This document shows, in pieces, positions 52,605 through 60,351 of a stretch of 64,000 bases of DNA. Positions within the stretch are counted from its first letter, which is position 1. Every line of letters begins with the position of its first letter. A program made the position numbers and the translations under genes. This DNA comes from an uncultured Acidimicrobiales bacterium (GTDB lineage Bacteria > Actinomycetota > Acidimicrobiia > Acidimicrobiales > SZUA-35): NCBI GenBank assembly GCA_937922785.1, contig CALAJQ010000016.1:94003-158002 (forward strand), written 5' to 3'. The notes under the pieces were generated by a model. That model saw only the letters and a list, made by a program, of their open reading frames with translations, did no database searches and was not told where the DNA came from.

Positions 52605-54242
52605 ATGAACGCGACCACCGCCGGTATTAACTTCGGATCAGCTTGGGAAGTGGTCGCCGATCACGCCAGCGATCGCCTTGCTCTGGCCAGTGGAGAAGTC
52701 AACCGGACCTGGGGCGAATTTGAAGATCGGGCTAGCCGAATAGCCGGAGCGCTGGCAGCAGCTGGCGTAGGCCCGGGAGACAATGTTGCTTGCGCACTCT
52801 ATAACGGCAACGAGTATTTGGAGGCGGAGTTCGCTGCCTTCAAATTGCGGGCAGCACCTTGCAACGTCAACTATCGCTACGTCGAGCGCGAGCTTGAGTA
52901 CCTAGTCGACAACAGCGATTCTAAAGCTGTCTTCTTCGACTCTGCCCTGACAGAACGGTTCGATTCAATCCAGGCCGGACTCACCAAAGTGCGGCAGTGG
53001 ATTCATGTTGGGGCTGGCGAATGCCCCAGCTGGGCGGACCGCTATGAGTCCCTAGTTGCCAGCAGTAGCTCGGCGCCTCGCATCGATCGCAGTGGTGACG
53101 ATCTGTGGATTCTCTACACAGGGGGCACGACCGGAAATCCCAAAGGAGTGATGTGGCCCCAAGCCAACCTGGTTCAGCTCGCCGGCCGCCAATTCGCGGC
53201 GCTTGGACTGGAGCTGCCCGAAAATTTGGCTCAGATTCCGGCGGCGCTGGATGCGATTGATGCGCTCGGAGCTACACCAGTTCAATTGGCAGCCTCGCCT
53301 TTGATGCACGGCACAGCCGGAATCGGGGCCCTGTTCAATCTGTTCATGGGTGGAGCAGTTGCGACGCTAACGAGCCGCAGCTTCGATGCTGCCGAGCTCT
53401 GGCGGGTAGTTGAGGGAGTGAGGTGCACCACGATCTCAATAGTTGGCGACGTGTTCAGCCTGCCCATGGTCGAAGTTCTTGACAGCGCCGAACAGTCAGG
53501 CAAGCCGATTGACTTGAGCTCGGTTTCGCGAGTTTCCTCGTCAGGCGTCATGTGGAGCCAGCCAGTCAAGGACCGATTGCTGGCCCACGCCCAAGCTCAG
53601 GGGTCGGCTTTGGCATGTCATGACTCACTCGGCGCCAGCGAAGGAGTTGGATTCGGGGCCAAGCTGTCGGGCGGCGATGACGACACAACGACTGCAACCT
53701 TCACTCTGGGTCCAAACGCAGCATTGTTCTCTGCCGACGGGGTTCGAATTCAGCCAGGCAGCGACGAGGCCGGCTTGCTTGCGGTGACCGGGCCCATTCC
53801 CCTTGGCTACTACGGAGATCCAGTTAAGACAGCAGAAACGTTCCGGACCTATGAGGGCCAGCGGTGGTCGATACCGGGCGACTGGGCTCGTGTTGACAGC
53901 GATGGGATAGTCACATTGATGGGTCGTGGTTCGGTATCGATCAACACTGCGGGAGAGAAGGTCTTCCCCGAAGAAGTTGAGGAGGCGCTGAAACTTCTGC
54001 CTGAAGTGATCGACGCAAGTGTTGTGGGCCTTCCTGACCCCAAGTGGGGTTCTGCTGTGACCGCTGTTGTCGAGTTCTCACCAGAGGCTGCGATCAGCGA
54101 TGAAGATGTCATTTCTGCGCTGAGATCGCTTTTGTCCGGATACAAACTTCCCAAGAAGATCGTTCGCGTCGAGTCCCTCTACCGATCTCCAAACGGCAAG
54201 TCGGACTACAAATGGGCTACGAAGGTTGCCGCCGAGGCATAA
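52605..54242 (+). CDS. Acyl-CoA synthetase (AMP-binding), FadD-like
   Basis: 545 residues. The P-loop is DLWILYTGGTTGNPKGVMWP. WSIPGDWARVDSDGIVTLMG, RGSVSINTAGEKVFPEEVEE and the C-terminal RSPNGKSDYKWA with catalytic Lys are present. The GGTTGNPKGVMW form resembles actinobacterial FadD3/FadD19-type sterol or cholate side-chain ligases, though the substrate is open. It ends seven bases before the AhpD-like selenoprotein candidate, probably in the same transcript. Confidence 0.92.
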   Translation: MNATTAGINFGSAWEVVADHASDRLALASGEVNRTWGEFEDRASRIAGALAAAGVGPGDNVACALYNGNEYLEAEFAAFKLRAAPCNVNYRYVERELEYLVDNSDSKAVFFDSALTERFDSIQAGLTKVRQWIHVGAGECPSWADRYESLVASSSSAPRIDRSGDDLWILYTGGTTGNPKGVMWPQANLVQLAGRQFAALGLELPENLAQIPAALDAIDALGATPVQLAASPLMHGTAGIGALFNLFMGGAVATLTSRSFDAAELWRVVEGVRCTTISIVGDVFSLPMVEVLDSAEQSGKPIDLSSVSRVSSSGVMWSQPVKDRLLAHAQAQGSALACHDSLGASEGVGFGAKLSGGDDDTTTATFTLGPNAALFSADGVRIQPGSDEAGLLAVTGPIPLGYYGDPVKTAETFRTYEGQRWSIPGDWARVDSDGIVTLMGRGSVSINTAGEKVFPEEVEEALKLLPEVIDASVVGLPDPKWGSAVTAVVEFSPEAAISDEDVISALRSLLSGYKLPKKIVRVESLYRSPNGKSDYKWATKVAAEA

Positions 54243-54249
54243 TGAGCCG

Positions 54250-54720
54250 ATGGCAGTCAGATTCAAATTGTCCGGGGCCCCTTTGGGCTACACCCTCGCC
54301 TTAGTCGAAGGCACGGCTGAGCCCTACAAGTCATTCGGTACGGCGCTTTGGCACGAAGACCGTGCCGTTCCCGCTGTTACGAAAGAACTTGTGTTTCTGC
54401 GCAGTTCGATAGTTAACCAATGCCCAACCTGACTGGATAGCCATGTCGTCTCGGGTAGACGACGAGGATTGACCGACCAAGAGATCGATGCGATTGGTGT
54501 TCGGGAAGCATGGTCTGATGTCTTTGATGAAAAGAACCAGGCCGTATTGAGACTGGCCGATGCTATGTGCGGTGACTCGCACCTCCTGGCTGCCGAGCTG
54601 GTTGCCGACTTGAGAAACCACTTCTCTGAGGCAGTACTGGCCGAGCTAATTTTGGTTTGTGGCCAAGCAAACCTCAACAATCGAGCAGGAAACGCTGCCA
54701 AACAATTACTTGGAGACTAA
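54250..54720 (+). CDS. AhpD/CMD-like alkylhydroperoxidase, candidate selenoprotein (in-frame TGA at 54430-54432)
   Basis: 156 residues if the TGA is read as selenocysteine. The frame reads VNQC58-P-T-(TGA)61-L-D-S-H65-VVSGRR and continues without another stop to TAA at 54718-54720. This matches the C-x-x-C-x-x-x-H site of AhpD-like proteins, with selenocysteine replacing the second cysteine; the AhpD-like gene at 40632-41201 has Cys there. Everything on both sides of the TGA fits the family, and no other lesion is seen. A hairpin directly downstream resembles a bacterial SECIS. It follows the acyl-CoA synthetase by seven bases. The alternative is a pseudogene with one nonsense mutation. Selenoprotein AhpD relatives with C-x-x-U are known from marine metagenomes. 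No sel genes lie in the window. Confidence 0.75.
54441..54467 (+). promoter_or_regulatory. Candidate bacterial SECIS hairpin
   Basis: The perfect core GTCGTCT (54445-54451) - CGGGT loop - AGACGAC (54457-54463) lies after the TGA at 54430-54432, with the loop starting 19 bases after it. Outer pairs CC/GG and a T-G wobble extend the stem across one A-A mismatch. The loop has G at its second position. As I recall the bacterial SECIS consensus, a G in the first two loop positions and a loop 16-37 bases from UGA are required; both fit. Confidence 0.7.
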
Positions 54721-55880
54721 GAGTCGCTAGCTCGATCGTTGAGCAGCTCAAGAATCTCAACAGCCAGCAAAAGGGCATCTCCAAGGTTCTCACTGACCCG
54801 CACATCAAGTAGCCCCGCATCGGTCATTGCCATAACCCTGGTAGCGGAACTAGTGCTGCCAGTGACAGCGTCCAAGTCCGAGCCGTCAACCGATACCGAA
54901 CCAAATGATTCTGTGAACCATTTCAATCTGGCTTCACCAGACGCCCCACGATGCCAACCGACTAGAACCTCGCCCTGGCCAGATTCGGTGTTAAAGGACC
55001 ACTGGCACTCGTTGAAGTCGCCATCGGGAGCAAGAGTGCTGGCGGGGCTGATCGAAACTGCTGCGGTGACCTCTTCGTCAGTGAGTAACTCACACGCATA
55101 GCTGTCGGGCTCTCGCTCGGTTGCTTGAAGTGAAATGTCTCGAACGATCGTTTCGGTTCCGCTTGTGACTGAAACCAATAGTCGGGCCGGACCCGGCGAC
55201 GTGGCGCGCAACCAGAACTCCTGGGCTACGTAGTCATTGCCTTGGTAGCTATAGACAATCTCTGACCCAGGAGGTGCTTCGGTCCAGAACCACGATTTCT
55301 CGTGGACTGCGATTTCATTTGAGCCGACAACGTTGACAGCATCTTCGAGGCCACCGTCTCCTCGAAGAGCCAGCCAAAGTATTGAAGCTGCGACCACCGC
55401 CAGCAGCACACCGGCTAGCACCTTAGGGGTCATAGTGACCCGGTCCGCACCGCTGCTTTTGACTGTTTGAGCTGCCGGTGTCCCGGTAAGAGCGCCGCTG
55501 ACGGCATGTTGAATACCTTCGAGTCGGTCGGCCGTTAGCGGAAATCCGTCCACGAATTGAGTCGATGCCAGGAAGTACTCAAGTGACCCTGAAAGCGCGA
55601 CGTCTTCTAGGCGAACGGTCAGAAGCGGTATATCAAGGGCATGAGCCCGCTCGACTTCTTTGGCAACATTCTTGGAGGCGACTGAGGCTTTGGACAGCAG
55701 GACGATCATGACCTTGCTTGACTTGATCCCGTCGACGATGGCCGAGCCATAGTCAGATCCCAAGGCGATATTGCGCGGTGCGATCCAACAAGTCAGCTGC
55801 TTAGACTCCAGCTGGTCGACGATCTGGGTTGCTTTGGCGACGTCGCTTGAAGAGTGGCTGACAAATGCATCGGTTCCCAT
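54717..55880 (-). CDS. TIR domain, membrane helix and extracellular DUF3558-like domain
   Basis: 387 residues from ATG 55878-55880, with AGGG about nine bases upstream. A longer frame from 56093 would run through the SLATT gene and is rejected. The TIR domain covers 1-130 (CWIAPRNIALGSDYGSAIVD and SVASKNVAKEVERAHALDI), with E75 or E77 as probable catalytic Glu. It aligns without gaps to the TIR protein at 37318-39156 over the first 110 residues. One membrane helix is at 153-172. The outside part carries CELLTDEEVTAAVSI and NECQWSF, a pattern like DUF3558 lipoproteins. It lies 23 bases downstream of the SLATT gene, on the same strand. Confidence 0.86.
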   Translation of the reverse strand: MGTDAFVSHSSSDVAKATQIVDQLESKQLTCWIAPRNIALGSDYGSAIVDGIKSSKVMIVLLSKASVASKNVAKEVERAHALDIPLLTVRLEDVALSGSLEYFLASTQFVDGFPLTADRLEGIQHAVSGALTGTPAAQTVKSSGADRVTMTPKVLAGVLLAVVAASILWLALRGDGGLEDAVNVVGSNEIAVHEKSWFWTEAPPGSEIVYSYQGNDYVAQEFWLRATSPGPARLLVSVTSGTETIVRDISLQATEREPDSYACELLTDEEVTAAVSISPASTLAPDGDFNECQWSFNTESGQGEVLVGWHRGASGEARLKWFTESFGSVSVDGSDLDAVTGSTSSATRVMAMTDAGLLDVRVSENLGDALLLAVEILELLNDRASDS

Positions 55881-55903
55881 GTCGTGATCCCTTTCTGCTT
55901 CGC

Positions 55904-56851
55904 TTAGGGTTGGGCCCGGGCCACCCTCCAGCTGGTGTGCTCGCGGGAGATTCCATCTTCGGCGTCGTTGACAAAGCCTGCCCATTTGTCTTCGTCTTGC
56001 TGGTGGCCGATCATCGTTTGCACAAGCGTCAACTGATGGGCTGCTATCGAATAGGTCGAGGCTTGTTTGCTGTAGTGAGTAGTTGCCTGCCATGTGGCGA
56101 CGATGGCGGCGCTAATGCCAGCCAGTCCTAGGAGATTCACCGAGATGACCCCCAAAGCTTGAGCGAACCCAAAGCAAACAGCCGCGCCGCTGGCACCCAG
56201 CATGAGAGTGTCTAACCAGGCGTTCTTCTTGGCCTGTTCTTTGGCTTTGGATGCGTACCAGTGGAGCTGAGGCTCTATTCGATTCTTCGCAAAAGTGGCA
56301 ACGCGTGTGTCGAAGCTGGCCCGTCGGGTCTCTCGCATCCCAGTTGTGATTTGCTCTGTGCTATCGCTTGGATCGGGCAGCGGCACGTGTGAGGCGTCGC
56401 GGATTACTCCGGCCAGCCGTTCGCTCAAGAGCTGATCAGCTTCGGTTTCAGATGTGCCGGTTGCAGATGTCTCGTTTGCAGATATCGAGCTGACGTCTCG
56501 AGAGCTGGAGATTTCGAAAGGTGCTCCACCAACCGAGTAGCGCCAAGCCAGCGACTTGACCGACTCTGCAACTTGCCTGTTCTCATACCAGATCTTGTCT
56601 GGCTCGTTCACCTTGATGTTTAGGCGGATGACCACAAGCACGGCATACGCGGCCACACCGATATAGGCCAGCTGTTTGATCCCAGTGACCTGAACACATA
56701 TTCCTGCAACGCTGCCCACTAACAGCATCCCGAGCTGCACCTTGATCAAAGTGAAGTAATGGGCTTGGGCCTTGGTGGCAGCCCGATCAGCCAGCCTAAA
56801 CAGCGCCGGCATGTCTTGCTGTCCGAAGTTGGTCGCTAGGTGTCCCTCCAT
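55904..56851 (-). CDS. Double SLATT (DUF4231-type) membrane protein
   Basis: 315 residues. Two helical membrane pairs are visible: about 34-78 (VQLGMLLVGSVAGICV and YIGVAAYAVLVVIRL) and 217-262 (LMLGASGAAVCFGFAQALGV and LLGLAGISAAIVATW). Between the pairs, WYENRQVAESVKSLAWRYSV is the diagnostic SLATT element, and the second module has HWYASKAKEQAKKNAW. SLATT proteins (Burroughs and Aravind) are predicted membrane effectors of nucleotide-signalled conflict systems. The start may be ATG 56849-56851 or M14. It diverges from the cyclase gene with under 70 bases between the starts. The TIR gene follows in the same transcript. Confidence 0.83.
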   Translation of the reverse strand: MEGHLATNFGQQDMPALFRLADRAATKAQAHYFTLIKVQLGMLLVGSVAGICVQVTGIKQLAYIGVAAYAVLVVIRLNIKVNEPDKIWYENRQVAESVKSLAWRYSVGGAPFEISSSRDVSSISANETSATGTSETEADQLLSERLAGVIRDASHVPLPDPSDSTEQITTGMRETRRASFDTRVATFAKNRIEPQLHWYASKAKEQAKKNAWLDTLMLGASGAAVCFGFAQALGVISVNLLGLAGISAAIVATWQATTHYSKQASTYSIAAHQLTLVQTMIGHQQDEDKWAGFVNDAEDGISREHTSWRVARAQP

Positions 56852-56880
56852 CGCATTGTCAGACTAGCGCTCAGTGGCAA

Positions 56881-58704
56881 ATGTGGCGAAGGTACCTGAG
56901 ATGTAGGATCGCGGAGGTGAGGGACGAACTGATTTCATCCATTCGTGGTCTTCTTGGGCGAGGTGAGTTTCTGTCCGCAGCCGACATTGGCTCCGAGGCC
57001 GTAGATCTTCAGGCTGTCGATCTTGAATCAGGCAGCCACGACCCCGAACTTGTGTGGGCGACCGCCCTTGCGTTGGCTAGGTGTGGAGCCACCGAGCGGG
57101 CAGTCGTTCTTGTATCGCAGACCAACCTTCTCGGTTTGGCAAAGACGGTAGGAGCCGACCTTGCTTCGGACATCGGTTCGCTTTGGGCTCGCCTGGCCAA
57201 AGACGAGGCATTGTGGACAGGCGACAAAAATGAGCGGGCGGCCTTAGCGGTTGAGTCTGCTGCACGCTATGAACTCATGGTTGAGGAATACCGCAGCGAC
57301 TATGCAGCGGTGAATGCGGCCACGCTGAGGTTACTGGCGGGGGATGACGTTGGAGCGGGCGCGATGGCAAAAACAGCGCTGGACCTTGCCTCGGCAAAGC
57401 CTGAAAGCCGCGATCAGGTGCAGAATTATTGGCGGCTCGTAACTGAGGCAGAGGCACAGTTGGTTTTGGGCTCAACCGAGCAAGCATCGGTGGTCTTGCA
57501 TAGGGCTGCGGAGACAAACCCTGACTGGTCCATGCTGGCCACAACTTTGAGACAACTCCGTTTGGTCTGCCAGATCAAAGGTATCGACGCCGAAGTTTTG
57601 TCGAGTTTGAGGCCGCCGACTGTCATTCACTATTCGGGCCATATGTTCAAGACGGGTCCAGAAGAGCGGCTAGTAGCAGAGATAGATCGAGTGCTGATAA
57701 GGAGGTCAGTGGGGGCGGCGTACGGATCGTTGGCTTGCGGTTCGGATCTGCTGATCGCCGAGCGGGCACTGGCCTTCGGCGCGGAGTTGCACATTACGTT
57801 GCCGTGCGATCCAGACAAGTTCTTGGAACGGTCGGTGTTGCCAGGGGGCACTTTATGGGTCGAGCGATGGAAGAGCGTGCTTGCTGCGGCTACATCGTGG
57901 GAAGCGGAATCGACGGCGCCCTTTGCTGACGAAGCCATGTTTGAATTCTGCGACCGGGTAGCCATGGGGAATGCTCTCATCCGGGCTCGACAGCTTGAGT
58001 CTGAAGTTTTCCAGCTAGCCCTGTGGGACGGACAATCAACTGATGGGATTGCAGGTACGGCTGCAGCAGTTCAGCGTTGGCAGGCAATTGGCGAACGCAC
58101 CACTGTGATTGACCTCGCTCGTTCTGAGATTGAAGCCGTTGAGGAATCGGAGCAAACTCCCGACCTAGCGCAAGATCGCCAGCGGGCGGTTAGGGGAATC
58201 TTGTTTGTGGATGTCAAGGGCTTTAGCGGATTGTCTGAAGTTCAGCTTCCGGGATTTTTCGAGCATGTCATGAAGGCCGTCGCCGAGCAGTTGGAACCCT
58301 ATGGATCGGACCTGTTGTACCGGAACACATGGGGCGACGGAGTCTACTTGGTGTTTGCAAAACCAGTACAGGCGGCCCGGTGCGCCCTAGAGATACAGGA
58401 CCGGCTGGAGACGATGTCGCAAGAGAAGGGCTGGGAAGGTCTGACGGCCCGAATCGGCGGCCACGCAGGGCCAGTGTTTGAAGGATTCGACTACATCTGC
58501 GATGAACCAGCCTTTTATGGCACCCACGTTACGCGGGCTGCTCGGATAGAACCACGAACTCCTCCAGGTGAGGTCTATGTAACCGCTGACTTTGCTGCGC
58601 TAACCGCTTCGTCTCGCTCTGGTGACTTCCGCATGGAATACGTTGGCCACGTTCCAACTGCGAAAGACTACGGAACGTTTCGCATGTACCTGTTACGACG
58701 GTAG
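56881..58704 (+). CDS. TPR/TRAFs-like, SLOG and class III nucleotide cyclase fusion
   Basis: 607 residues from ATG 56881; a GTG at 56917 would remove 12. Residues 1-235 are helical repeats with DYAAVNAATLRLLAGDD, like the DUF4071 TRAFs-binding region. Residues 245-400 look like a SLOG domain (VIHYSGHMF, AYGSLACGSDLLIAERALAF, HITLPCDPDKFLERSV), which binds nucleotides. Residues 437-605 are a class III cyclase with metal ligands D444 (FVDVKGFSG) and D486 (NTWGDGVYLVF). The usual base-selecting Lys is N482, and the usual transition-state Asn is T551 in THVTRAARIEP, with R555 kept. So the product may not be plain cAMP. It precedes the K+ channel by 15 bases and faces SLATT-TIR. Confidence 0.85.
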   Translation: MWRRYLRCRIAEVRDELISSIRGLLGRGEFLSAADIGSEAVDLQAVDLESGSHDPELVWATALALARCGATERAVVLVSQTNLLGLAKTVGADLASDIGSLWARLAKDEALWTGDKNERAALAVESAARYELMVEEYRSDYAAVNAATLRLLAGDDVGAGAMAKTALDLASAKPESRDQVQNYWRLVTEAEAQLVLGSTEQASVVLHRAAETNPDWSMLATTLRQLRLVCQIKGIDAEVLSSLRPPTVIHYSGHMFKTGPEERLVAEIDRVLIRRSVGAAYGSLACGSDLLIAERALAFGAELHITLPCDPDKFLERSVLPGGTLWVERWKSVLAAATSWEAESTAPFADEAMFEFCDRVAMGNALIRARQLESEVFQLALWDGQSTDGIAGTAAAVQRWQAIGERTTVIDLARSEIEAVEESEQTPDLAQDRQRAVRGILFVDVKGFSGLSEVQLPGFFEHVMKAVAEQLEPYGSDLLYRNTWGDGVYLVFAKPVQAARCALEIQDRLETMSQEKGWEGLTARIGGHAGPVFEGFDYICDEPAFYGTHVTRAARIEPRTPPGEVYVTADFAALTASSRSGDFRMEYVGHVPTAKDYGTFRMYLLRR

Positions 58705-58719
58705 AACTGTGGCAACGGT

Positions 58720-59757
58720 ATGAAATCCCCCTTAGAAGCGTTGGACGAACTTCACATCAAGCGAGGCCCAGCAGCGGCCGCCGTGATAGCGGCGGTCTAC
58801 ATAACTGGGATCGTCGGATACGTGATCTTGGGTTTGTCCTTTCTGGATGCCGCCTATCAAACCGCAATCACAATCTTCACAGTTGGCTTTGGCGAGGTAA
58901 CAACAGAAGCAGGCGCCACCGTCGGCTATCGCCTTTTCACGCTGTTCTTGGTGCTGGCAGGGGTAACCACCGTGGTGTTCGCCAGCGGTGTATTTGTGGA
59001 ATCGTTAGTCGAGAATAGAGCTGAGCTCCGAAGGGGAAAGCGCATGCAACGCAGCATTGACCAACTCTCAGACCATCTGATCGTGTGCGGATATGGGCGG
59101 GTTGGGAAGTCTGTGGCCGCCCGGGCCCGGGAACTTGAAGAGGACTATGTCGTAATCGACCGGTCAGAGAGCATCGCCGAAGCCGCCGAGGGCCGAGGCG
59201 ATCTTTTTGTGCAGGGCGATGCCGCAACCGACGACGTTCTCATCCAAGCCGGCCTCAAGCGTGCTATAGCGCTGGTGGGTGCGCTTGAGACCGACGCTGA
59301 CAATCTGTTTCTTGCGGTGTCAGCCCGACGGCTCAATCCTCAGATCCGAATCGTTGTAAGAGCCAACGGTTCTGAGGCCGCGGAAAAGCTACGAACGATG
59401 GACATCGAAACCGTCGTTGAGCCCTACCAAATTGCTGGGGCAAGACTGGCAACTGCAGCGATCAGACCGCACATTAGCGAATACATCGACCAGGTCTTTT
59501 CTTCAGAAGTCAAGGGTGTCGATCTGGTGGAAGTTGCCATCAGCACCAACTCTTCGTTGGTTGGTGAGGCGGCCGGAAGCGCCTGTCCCAAGGGGGCAGT
59601 CCCAATTGCAATTCGGCGAGTAGGCGAGACCGAGTTCTTCAGCTCTGGCGTCATCGAGCACATCGTCTCAGCTGGCGACATTCTTATCGCCTTAGGCGAT
59701 CGGGCATCAGCCGAGCTGTTACGTGCCAGGGCCGAACGCAGACACAATCTCAGATGA
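58720..59757 (+). CDS. K+ channel with RCK (TrkA-N) domain
   Basis: 345 residues. Two membrane helices (about 18-38 and 70-98) flank a pore loop with the selectivity filter TVGFGE. The RCK domain (118-235) begins HLIVCGYGRVGKSVAARARE with a Rossmann G-x-G-x-x-G. VVEPYQIAGARLATAAIRP and a TrkA-C-like end (260-340) follow. It is an MthK-type channel, with no cyclic-nucleotide-binding domain. It starts 15 bases after the cyclase gene, so the two are probably co-transcribed. Its 3' end overlaps the convergent isochorismatase gene by 39 bases. Opening it would change membrane potential; a link to the cyclase is inference. Confidence 0.9.
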   Translation: MKSPLEALDELHIKRGPAAAAVIAAVYITGIVGYVILGLSFLDAAYQTAITIFTVGFGEVTTEAGATVGYRLFTLFLVLAGVTTVVFASGVFVESLVENRAELRRGKRMQRSIDQLSDHLIVCGYGRVGKSVAARARELEEDYVVIDRSESIAEAAEGRGDLFVQGDAATDDVLIQAGLKRAIALVGALETDADNLFLAVSARRLNPQIRIVVRANGSEAAEKLRTMDIETVVEPYQIAGARLATAAIRPHISEYIDQVFSSEVKGVDLVEVAISTNSSLVGEAAGSACPKGAVPIAIRRVGETEFFSSGVIEHIVSAGDILIALGDRASAELLRARAERRHNLR

Positions 59758-60330
59758 TGTCCTGACTGCGCCGGTTTGCAGGTACTCCATGGCAGCAAGC
59801 GAAGCGTCATGGGCTGCTTGACTGCTTCCGGCAACACAGTCTTCAATGACCCGGCAGAAGTAGTCGTGCTGATGGGCATCGACGAAGGTGTAGTGGACAC
59901 ACATATCGGTGTGGCCACCGATGAGGATCAGTGTTTCGGCCTTCAGTCCCTTCAGTAGGATTTCAAGCTCAGTGCCGAAGAAGCACGAGTATCGACGCTT
60001 GCGAATGAAATAGTCGTCCTCTCGCATGCCGACCGCAGCAGAGACTTCAGTATGAGGATCACCTTCAAGAAGATGGACTCCTTCGGCGCCGTCTAGCTCG
60101 CGCCCGAAGTCGATCAGGTTTCGGCGGTGGGCCTCCTGGAAGAAGATCACTGGTACGTCCGCAGCCCGTGCTGCTTCGATTACCTCGGGTGCGTTGGCCA
60201 TCCGGTCGTCATATCCCTCCATGCAAGGGATGCTTGCCGGAGCGTCCGGGTCCGGCTCGCCACCTTGAATGTCAATCACAATCAAAACTGGCTGGCCTTC
60301 GATGATCTTGCGCTTGGTTTGAACAGGCAT
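59719..60330 (-). CDS. Isochorismatase-family cysteine hydrolase
   Basis: 203 residues. The catalytic triad of the family is visible: D20 in LIVIDIQGGE, K111 in FIRKRRYSCF and C144 in GGHTDMCVHYT, the last with the usual cis-peptide neighbours. Members hydrolyse isochorismate, nicotinamide, N-carbamoyl or ureido compounds. The target here is not known. It overlaps the K+ channel gene by 39 bases at the 3' ends and diverges from the dioxygenase gene. Confidence 0.9.
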   Translation of the reverse strand: MPVQTKRKIIEGQPVLIVIDIQGGEPDPDAPASIPCMEGYDDRMANAPEVIEAARAADVPVIFFQEAHRRNLIDFGRELDGAEGVHLLEGDPHTEVSAAVGMREDDYFIRKRRYSCFFGTELEILLKGLKAETLILIGGHTDMCVHYTFVDAHQHDYFCRVIEDCVAGSSQAAHDASLAAMEYLQTGAVRTSSEIVSAFGPGT

Positions 60331-60351
60331 CTGCTCCTACCCTAGGAGGTC

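Noticed and set aside
54226..54432. AhpD-like N-terminal piece as a separate short gene
   Set aside because: It stops at the TGA in the redox motif and continues in the same frame to 54720; the two halves form one protein of normal family length.
54469..54720. AhpD-like C-terminal piece as a separate gene starting at TTG
   Set aside because: The TTG start has no ribosome site and the piece lacks the redox motif; it is the continuation of the gene at 54250.
55881..56093. N-terminal extension of the TIR protein
   Set aside because: It overlaps the SLATT coding region in another frame and is rich in Arg/Pro without structure; the TIR fold starts normally at MGTDAFVSH.
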